Shown piece after piece: positions 55,655-64,000 of a DNA stretch of 64,000 nucleotides. Under the pieces are notes generated by a model. It ran no database searches. It was not told the DNA's origin and saw only the letters and a program-made list of their open reading frames with translations. This stretch comes from Spisula solida (taxonomy: Eukaryota; Mollusca; Bivalvia; Venerida; Mactridae): positions 22,859,322-22,923,321 of the forward strand of contig OX365955.1 of assembly GCA_947247005.1 (NCBI GenBank). The letters run 5' to 3'. Position 1 is the first letter of the stretch, and every line of letters begins with the position of its first letter. The position numbers and the translations under genes are program-made.

Positions 55655-57030
55655 AACTATCCCTTTTGGCAACATTTCGCTTGAGGAGCACATCAAGTAT
55701 ACCTTCTGGCAACATTTTGGTTAGGGAACATCCCACGCATCCCTTCTGATAACATTTTGGTTAAGGAACACCCAAAGTATCCCTTCTGGCAACGTTTTGG
55801 TTGAGGAACACCTTAAGTATACCTTCTGGCAACATTTTGGGTGAGGAACACCCCAAGTATCCCTTTTGGCAACATTTTGGTTGACGAACACCCCAAGTAA
55901 CCCTTCTGGCAACGTTTTGGTTGTGGAACACCCCAAATATACCTTCTGGCAACGTTTTGGTTGAGGAACATCTCAAGTATAACTTCTGGCAACATTTTGG
56001 TTGAGGAACACCCCAAGTATCCCTTCTGGCAACATTTTGGTTGACGAACACCTCAAGTAACCATTCTGGCAACATTTTGGTTGGGGAACACCCCAAGTTT
56101 CCCCTCTGGCAATATTTTGGTTGACGAACACCCCAAGTAACCCGTCTGTCAACATTTTGGTTAGGGAACACCCCGAGTATCCCTTCTGGCAACATTTTGG
56201 TTGACGAACACCCCAAGTATCCCTTCTGCCAACATTTTGGTTTGGGAACACCTCAAGTAACCCGTCTGTCAACATTTTGGTTGGGGAATACCTCAATTAA
56301 CCCTTCTGCCAACATTTTGGTTGGGGAATACCTCAATTAACCCTTCTGGCAACAGTTTGGTTGACGAACACCCCAAGTATCCCTTCTGCCAACATTTTGG
56401 TTGGGGAATACTTCAATTAACCCTTCTGGCAACATTTTGGTTGGGGAATACCTCAATTAACCCTTCTGGCAACATTTTGGTTGACGAACACCCCAAGTAA
56501 CCCTTCTGGCAACATTGTGGTTGACGAACACCCCACGTAACCCTTCTGGCAACATTTTGGTTGACGAACACCCCAAGTAACCCTTCTGGCAACATTTTGG
56601 TTAGGGAACACCCCAAGTAACCCTTCTGGCAACATTTGGGTGGGGAACACCGCAAGTATCCCTTCTTGCAACATTTGGGTGGGGAACACCCCAAGTATCC
56701 CTTCTGGTAACATTTGGGTGGGGAACACCCCAAGTGTCCCTTCTGGTAACATTTGGATGGGGAACACCCCAAGTAACCCTTCTGGCAACATTTGGGTGGG
56801 GAACACCCCAAGTATCCCTTCTGGTAACATTTGGGTGGGGAACACCCCAAGTATCCCTTCTTGCAACATTTTGGGTGGGGAACACCCCAAGTATCCCTTC
56901 TTGCAACATTTGGGTGGGGAACACCCCAAGTATCCCTTCTGGTAACATTTGGGTTGAGGAACACCCCAAGTAACCCGTCCGGCAACATCTTAGTTCAGGA
57001 ACACCCCAAGTATCCCGTCCGGCAACATTT
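55655..57030. repeat. 40-bp minisatellite passing into a 39-bp variant, about 34 copies
   Basis: From 55655 to about 56630 the unit is 40 bp (CCCTTCTGGCAACATTTTGG with TTGACGAACACCCCAAGTAA as a common form). From about 56630 to 56960 it is mostly 39 bp, with AACATTTGGGTGGGGAACAC. The last two units are divergent (CCCGTCCGGCAACATC). The 39-bp part gives a 13-residue periodic reading frame on both strands (for example NTPSIPSGNIWVG on plus). The 40-bp part is open in all minus frames. I treat these as by-products of the repeat. Confidence 0.95.
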
Positions 57031-60000
57031 CTGGCAGTACATGGATGCAGTGAGGTTTCAAGTTTTATATTGGAGGCATTTGGACGGAGTCCCATTGGCA
57101 ATATATCGATATAGGAATACTCCATGTAGATCTATCCCTGATCAATCAAGATTTGGGGCATTGCTAGTTATCATGACTACTACCGTTTACTTAATATTGA
57201 TCGCTAGGAACGAAAACATTTTCATGAATTGAGCCACTTACCTTTTACCACTTCGGGGAATTATTTCGAATGAATGTATGGTGTGATCTGGGACGCTTTG
57301 TTTGCGTTTCCCATTTTACAACAAGTTATACCTCACAATTGGGCCCAATAATAACAATTCTGCAAGCAGACGACACATAATTAGAGATAATCATGTCTGA
57401 CAAGAATCAGTCAGTGTTTCTGGAATATTCTCGTCTGCTATTAGGATCATGCAGTGAATACACCAGAACGTTACCACGTGATCAGGTAATATCATTTCCT
57501 AGAAAGCTATAGAAAGCTATCAGTCTCTCGTACAGCTGAGCTTATTAATGTAATGAAGACTAGCTGCTCAGAGACAAGTAATATATTGTCGTCTGGGGAC
57601 ATAGTTTGCGTATAGATCGGCTGGTTACTGGTTCCATGCACTGGTATGCGTTGATAGTGTTGTTACGGGTACCAGAGCACATTCGGTGAAGATCGTCAAT
57701 ATGTAAACGTCATATTTTCTAATGCTTCCTGCTGTAAAGGTATTTGTGGTAATCCAGAATTAATCGGACTTTGGCGATTACTACAATACTATTGGTTGCA
57801 AAGCATAAAAAACAACACAACTACAATAAATAATGTCTGCTTGATATTTCCCGAACATTTCAAGTGATTTACGCCAATAACAATGGCACTATACATGAAA
57901 CTGCACAGTACATGAACTTGGCAAAAGTATAGCATCAGTCCGGTTAATTCTGAATTGGCCCTTGTACATTGACCGAAGCTCGGGAATCTCTACTCCGTAT
58001 CTTGTTGTTGTGAGGTACCAGAAGAGTCAAAGGAGATTAGCCGAACAATATTGAAATCAAGATAAATTTTGTTTGAGAATGTTACGTTTTCCATTTTGCG
58101 AAAACATACAACAAATTAAAGTGTTGCTAAATTCCAGGTTACACTTTCCTAAACATTCAGGACAAATCTGCCAAATTCCGAGCTCGTCAGTCAGGTTCAA
58201 AGTTGATGTTTCCAATTGTATCAATGCTTACCCTGTTATTTATTTAGTTACAGGCTTACCGTTTGTACGTAGGATCTAATGTTGTTTGGTAGGCCTACTT
58301 GACGTGTGCTACTGATTTGTGACCAATGGCTCTGCTAAACTTCTGTTTTAATTTGTTAAGTGCATAATCCAAATGCTTTAATACTTCCAATTTTGGAGCA
58401 ACATGCAATAAAACTAAAGTAGAGCATAAGCCTAATAATTATTGATAGTTCACACAACAATTCACAGTCCATAGTCATACGTGTATACGGAACTAAAACA
58501 ATTGCGTGAAATTGTTTCACAACACTTGCGCGAGTCTAAACAGACTTTTACTGACAATCAGCAAAGTTGATTATTTAGAGGAATAATGTACTTCATGGAT
58601 TGAAATTAATAAATAATTAAAACCATATAGAAGATACAGATATATTTATTCAAAATAAATTCATTTGGTACAATGATAAACATATATCATACACATGTAG
58701 ATTGCATAGAAATATGAAAGGCAATTAAACATTGTAAGAATGAGGTGAAAGAATAATAAGGGAGGTAACTCAATTATTGCAAATTATGAAATTACTCACA
58801 AAGTAACTTCCCTTTGATAAAAGCTCTAAAAATGGTACTCAACACGACTGAACTTAACACGACTGAATGAAAAAACAATACAGATTTCACCAAACAATCT
58901 TAGGTTAGGTATAAACAATTGTTTGATTGTGGTGTCATGCTCAGAAGAAAGTCAGGGCAATAACTGGAACTAAGGTAAGATAACTGTTTCTTTCTCTTAG
59001 AATTACAATGTACCCAGTATTTGTATTTTATTCACCCAGCTAAATATTTTGGTGCAAGAAACTCGAATAAGAAAATCATTTTTGATACCAATAAAACATT
59101 CTTGGTTGTGGCTTTTAAGTTAAGTCGAGAAACCAGAAAACGTGGTTTTATACATAAATGCACACAAAGTTAACACAAAAACAGCCGTTTTAGTAAACAA
59201 ATACTTTGAGCATACATGTAAGGTTAAGTCCAGTAGCTTGTAAATACAGGTCAAGAAACCAGAACAAATGTGTTTATGCTTTTCATAAGTGCGTACAAAA
59301 CTACTATTTTAGTAATTATAATACAACAAAATTCAATCATATACAGCCCTTTGTCTAATATAGACAAAACTCTAAAGTTTTTGACAACATTGTCCCTAAA
59401 GTTAAGTAAAGTACTTAAAATTATTCTGCTTGAAAATCGACAGGCTGAAGTTCGAAACAAACACTAGAAGGGTTTTTTCACGTGAAATGTATCCCTCTCA
59501 CAAGAACCATAAACTCTAGCATAAATCATCATACCTAAATTTCCGAACTATTTGCACAACTATGCTTTGCACCAATAAATCATGTGAAGTTTCAATGAAA
59601 TACAACCAATGGTTAAGGTGAGCAAGTGCGGACAAATTTGTAACATCCAGTACAAAAACAAAATATCTCCCCCGCTATATGTGGGTGACATAATAAGTTG
59701 TAAATCACAAAGCAAATGTAAGGCCACATAACAAATTTAGCGTTGTTAGATGGTACAAAATGTAAATAGGACAATGACAAAAGAGCACTAAGACTTATAC
59801 ATTTGGCCTGAGAACAAACAAGACTGCATTCAATAAACGCTTATGCCCCCTGTGGAAGCCTTGTCCATAAATAAGTCTAAGTCCAAAATTAGGTCAAGGT
59901 GAAGGTCAAAATGGGGTTAGGTGATACTGGCGTGTGGAGAGTGTTCATACACAACATCCGTGCAAGTATGAAAGCTTTGTAGCAAGCCATATTAATGCTA

Positions 60001-61782
60001 GAAGAAACGATCAATTTGGGTTAACCAGGACGGACGGACGAACGGACGGACGGACAGGTGAATCACTATATGCCTCCCCATCTATCGATAGGGGGGCATA
60101 AAAATGCATAATGAGAAACATGAACAATATTGATATTATGCTGAATATAATGGATTTCTTGTATCAAGTTTACATACTTATATAAATGTACCTGGGGGGA
60201 CCCTGACACAGAGTCAGTAAAAGACAGAAAGTTGGGTCACGATTTCACGTAAATACTCAAGTCCAGTAATTGGTTTAGTATCCCACTAAGTATGAATATC
60301 ATTTATAAAGCATGTTTTGCTTATCACTTGCTTAACAGTGGTGTTGTACAAAGTTTCGAAATTTAATTGAACTTTGGTTCATTTACAAGTTTTGTTAGTA
60401 GGATAAGCTAATATATAATATATATAGGGTGAAAAGTTAATCGCCAAATGTTTCAAATTGATGTTTTCAAACAGTGTTTAAAAATATCAATTGGAAACAT
60501 TTTGTAATAAAACTAGGCATAACAACATAACAGCATTTATCTGACTTACAGACCCTATCATACTAAACTTATATACATGTATTGTATAATGAACATTATT
60601 GTCTGAAATCAATTCAGATGTGTAAATATGTAAATAACAAGAAACATGGAGTATCCATGACAACCAGGTTTTCGAACAAAGGGCAATAACTCTTCTAAAC
60701 TTGGTTCCAGCAAAATACCCCAGGTACAAGCACATCGCACAACTTACAAATTATGTGTATCATATTCCTGCGAAGTTACCTTGCAGGAACCTTCACTGCA
60801 GCTGATTAGAATACCCGTGTTACACAGAATGTTGACAAATGACAGCCAACCTAATTCGCCAATTTGAATAACCAATTTTATTTCCATTGGAAAATATGGT
60901 CAAAACAATAGAATACTTTGCATGGTACCAATGATCAAATGAAACATTATTTTTGATATTTTTTTACGGACAACATGCATAGAAAAATATTGAGATTGAT
61001 CACAATTTGATAAATTTAACTTCTAAAAAAATGATAATTTTACATATAAAATCAAAATTTATCAGTAATATTAAAATTTACATTTTATACAGACAATCTT
61101 AAAAAAATAATTTTTGGACTTTACCTACTACTAGGTTTAATGTGTAACATGGCTAAAATTTAACATATAATATTCAAACAACTTAACAAATGAAGAAAAT
61201 CACATAATTTTGTTTTATAAAAAATATACTCATACTTATATACACAAATAGAAATAGACACATCTATCAAACAAGAAATATCTCAAACAAGATTATGGAA
61301 AGAACGAATGGGTGCTCCCTCACTCAGAAATGATTAAAGATAACCCTTATCAAACCAAGTCATACTGACAGCAAGTGCATCCACCACTTGGTAGTTAGAG
61401 AAGCTACCAATCAAGTTTCAATATATTCTGGTAAGTGGTTGCTGAGACAAATCAAGGACATTATGCCATCATTATGGTAGGACGGACACGTACACAGACG
61501 GACAAACAAAGCGGCAGCTATAAGATTCTCTTCTCATTCAAGAGAGCATGAAAAATGCATCTGGTCCAAAATATAAGGATTTTAAAAGTTTTTAAAAAAT
61601 ATATCACATTGCACGTTAAAAACGTGCCTTTTGAGTTCAATGAATGAGAAACTGGTCCAATAAACCTCACCACATCAATGACTGGACACAAATCATCTCC
61701 TTGGTGCAACAAGGGTAGTATCTCACTAGGTGATATATAGTGAGATACAACCTTATTGTGCTAAAGGGACTATACATTAATC
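57031..61782. other. AT-rich non-coding stretch with mollusc-type repeats
   Basis: No supported gene. 58770-58815 has inverted AAGGGAGGTAACT / AGTAACTTCCCTT. 59480-60090 is a dispersed-repeat body ending in GGACGGACGGACGAACGGAC (60028-60056) and a hairpin CCCCATCTATCGATAGGGGG. 61320-61530 has a second sequence ending GGACGGACACGTACACAGAC. Base composition becomes distinctly A/T-rich above 58.6 kb. Confidence 0.5.
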
Positions 61783-61969
61783 AGGGGTTCCACTAGCTTC
61801 TAAATCTGAAGGGTCATTTCGATATTTTTTACTATATGTTACCCTTTTGTAGACAAAATACCCATGATTTTAAAGGAAAATGACCCTTCATACCAAAATA
61901 TTCTGGGTCAAAAGTTTTTGGAAATTTTAAGGGTCAAAACCCCCTACTCCCGAGTCAAATAGAACCCCT
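61783..61969. mobile_element. Short TIR element, about 187 bp
   Basis: AGGGGTTCCACTAG at the left and GAACCCCT at the right are inverted termini. Inside, AAGGGTCATTT and AAAATGACCCTT form a second inverted pair. A truncated copy lies at 42077-42172. Confidence 0.65.
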
Positions 61970-64000
61970 ATATAGAACACACTATTCATCATGGATTTCA
62001 GATCCAAAACTGAAAGTTAAAAATTTACAAGTTTATCAAACATCAGTGGATTAGTGTGAAAATAGTTTTAACTACTTATTACTATACAATCATTTACAAC
62101 TGTATAGTGTCCATCATTTAATCTACATCTGTTCTATAATAATAATTATTAAAGCACAGAGAGTTTGACATGATCCTGACCTTTATGCATGAATGTATTA
62201 CAAGGTTCTTGCGTTGAATTTATAAATTTCCGTGTGCAAATCATGCAATATCGGTCCTTTAGACTTGTGTTGCTATTCCACCTTGAGTGTCTTCGTGATA
62301 GTTTCTGATTATGAAAACATACAACAGGGATTATAAATATCGTCAAATTGGCTGTGAAATTGTGCTAATAGAAGGTCGACAGTCGCGTCAAATTCTCCAG
62401 ACTATAACAAATAAACATTCATACCATTTTTTTTTACGTAAGAGAATTAAAAATTCCTGTATAAAAATCTGGTCCCTTGTAGGCTTTCCATGTTGAGTTT
62501 TTTTACAACAAGAAAAAAATAGAGTTTCAGTTCTGAATAGTTTTGGAAAATCCCCGTCTAACAAACTGGTAAAGGTAAAATAAGACCATTTGTAATTACA
62601 TCTCCAGATAATATAACACAAAATAAAATTCAAAAGTACCTTTTAAAACAAAACAAATCAGTGAAGTTTCCCTTATATGACCACTTTAATTATTTCATAA
62701 TCAGGCAACAGTTAAAGAACCAATATAATTATGGAACAAGAATGCCTTAAGTCCACCTCTTGCTGGACTCTTTCAGCAGAACATAACAACACCATGCTGC
62801 ATAATAGAAAATTGTTGAATAAAAAGAGTTAACAAAATCTTTAAACAAAATAAAACTCTATTAAAATAAATTCTATAAAATAAACTTTATTATATTCCTA
62901 AATACCTAAAAAAAACTTTAACAAACAGAAAACTGAAACCAATACTAAGGCAAGAGTTCTTTGATTTTTTGGTACTCAGGAACTCCTTCCCTTTTATTGT
63001 CATTTTCCAAAAAAATTGGAAATCAAAAATTGTAAATAATTAATTATGTCAAATTGTTTTATGGTAATGATACTTCTTTCATTAAGTATTTAATACCAGG
63101 GGAGACAACAGGGCCAAATTAAAAATCAGGAAAATTGTATGCGACCAACCATTTCTGCCCAACAAGAGGCCTTCAATGACATTGTTTCCATAATTAACTC
63201 ATTTTGTACTAAAGAAATTCATTCGGAGCACATTCAATTTACCATAACTTTGCCATTTCTTGAGATATTTTCCTCAAATAACGGAATTCCGGATAAATCA
63301 GGAAAATTGACACCCCTGTAATCATTTTACTGATGATAAGTTGGTATAGTGCTTGTTTAGTTGTGTTCTCATTCACCATGTATATTGTACTTGTTTTAAG
63401 ATAAATTTGCTGTTAGAACTAACATTGTTGCTTTCAATAATGGACCCTCATTGATTACAGTCCACCATCAACAATATGTTAGCTACATTTTGGGAGTTTT
63501 TATTTTTATTTTATTCCCTCCTTCTGTGGACTTTTTACTAAAAAATGTCTGAGTAACAAAAAAATAAAAAACTCTGGCCTAAGTGATCATAGTTATATAG
63601 GTGTATAGTATACACAAAGAAATACAAAAATATAGCACTTTTATATTTGATTAACAACAATCTTAGCATATGTAACAACTAATGGATCATTTTATACAGA
63701 TAATTTTATCACATAAATGTTGTGATCAAATAACGGAACAATGTTCTCCTAACATATGTGAAAACAAATACAAGACATCACCAGCTTTTCGGCGCGAAAA
63801 CATAATGTCATCGGCTTAAATTTGTTATTTCTGACGTTCTTTTGACTCGGTAACTATGGTAATGTGATAAAAAGAATCCACCACTCGTTGTCTTTGGGAT
63901 CAACATTTCCTAAACTCTTCACGAAAACAAATTATTAAACTCGCCAAAGGCTTGCTTAATAACCTGTGTTTTCTAGACTCGTTTAACAAATGTTAATCTC
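61970..64000. other. AT-rich stretch to the window end
   Basis: Contains the dispersed repeat at 62164-62410. The rest is A/T-rich, with many T or A runs and no ORF above 85 codons. It could be intron or 3' UTR of a gene beyond the window. I see nothing that decides it. Confidence 0.4.
62164..62410 (+). repeat. Dispersed repeat shared with 30082-30262, copy 2
   Basis: TGACATGATCCTGACCTTTA, TGCATGAATGTATTACAAGG, TTCTTGCGTTGAAT, GAAAACATACAACAGGGATT, GAAGGTCGACAG and GCGTCAAATTCTCC, in the same order as at 30082. The longer of the two copies. Confidence 0.6.

Noticed and set aside
55721..57232. Several overlapping ORFs with 13-residue repeats on both strands
   Set aside because: By-products of the 40/39-bp array. 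They are open on both strands and in several frames and have no start or splice context.
59891..59908. AGGTCAAGGTGAAGGTCA, like nuclear-receptor half-sites
   Set aside because: It lies in the body of a dispersed repeat, where such AGGTCA runs are part of the element. No gene is nearby.

Overview
This is a gene-poor, AT-rich, intron- and repeat-laden animal nuclear window. It most resembles a mollusc, probably a bivalve. The reasons are a two-domain small heat-shock protein of the kind found in lophotrochozoans, a non-LTR retrotransposon of a type common in molluscs, many tRNA-headed SINEs, short terminal-inverted-repeat (TIR) elements, (GGAC)n-ending repeats and minisatellites. The species is an inference; no rRNA, mitochondrial or other diagnostic gene is present.

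Layout. 1-450 is a 20-bp minisatellite. From about 11.0 kb down to 1.74 kb on the minus strand lies a calmodulin-like four-EF-hand gene that I rebuilt from splice signals: exons 8152-8009, 6753-6640, 3374-3246 and 1815-1742, all joined by phase-1 introns, plus a weak candidate first exon at 11061-11004. 13.5-17.1 kb holds a dead minus-strand LINE (endonuclease, reverse transcriptase, RNase H, Cys/His tail) and 17.5 kb a scrap of an unrelated reverse transcriptase. 25.9-26.5 kb has two phase-compatible minus-strand exons of an unrecognised gene. 27-42 kb holds mostly dispersed repeats. 42.3-43.7 kb is a 56-bp minisatellite with no stop codon in any forward frame. 50.2-51.4 kb is an intact single-exon sHSP gene, the best-supported gene here. 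55.0-55.5 kb has one or two possible minus-strand exons. 55.7-57.0 kb is a 40/39-bp minisatellite. 57-64 kb is AT-rich repeat sequence without a recognisable gene.

The most unusual signal is that several minisatellites sit exactly on splice junctions. In the EF-hand gene, three of the six mapped splice sites (two acceptors, one donor) are tandemly duplicated in arrays of 3 to 5 units that contain the edge of the exon plus the adjoining intron (periods 89, 50 and 63 bp). A fourth array (44 bp, 16 units) covers the acceptor of a 41-nt microexon at 26.5 kb, and several of its units carry CAG|GTAAGT- or CAG|GTACGT-like motifs resembling recursive-splicing ratchet points. Other points of note are a hammerhead-ribozyme-like motif at 52.23 kb with one extra core base, a dispersed repeat family with about nine copies marked by a CTTCCCTGTC(C/T)GA terminus, and several TIR families with two copies in the window.

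The genes shown have no evident pathway link. Exon structures are read from consensus sites without transcripts, so their boundaries are predictions.
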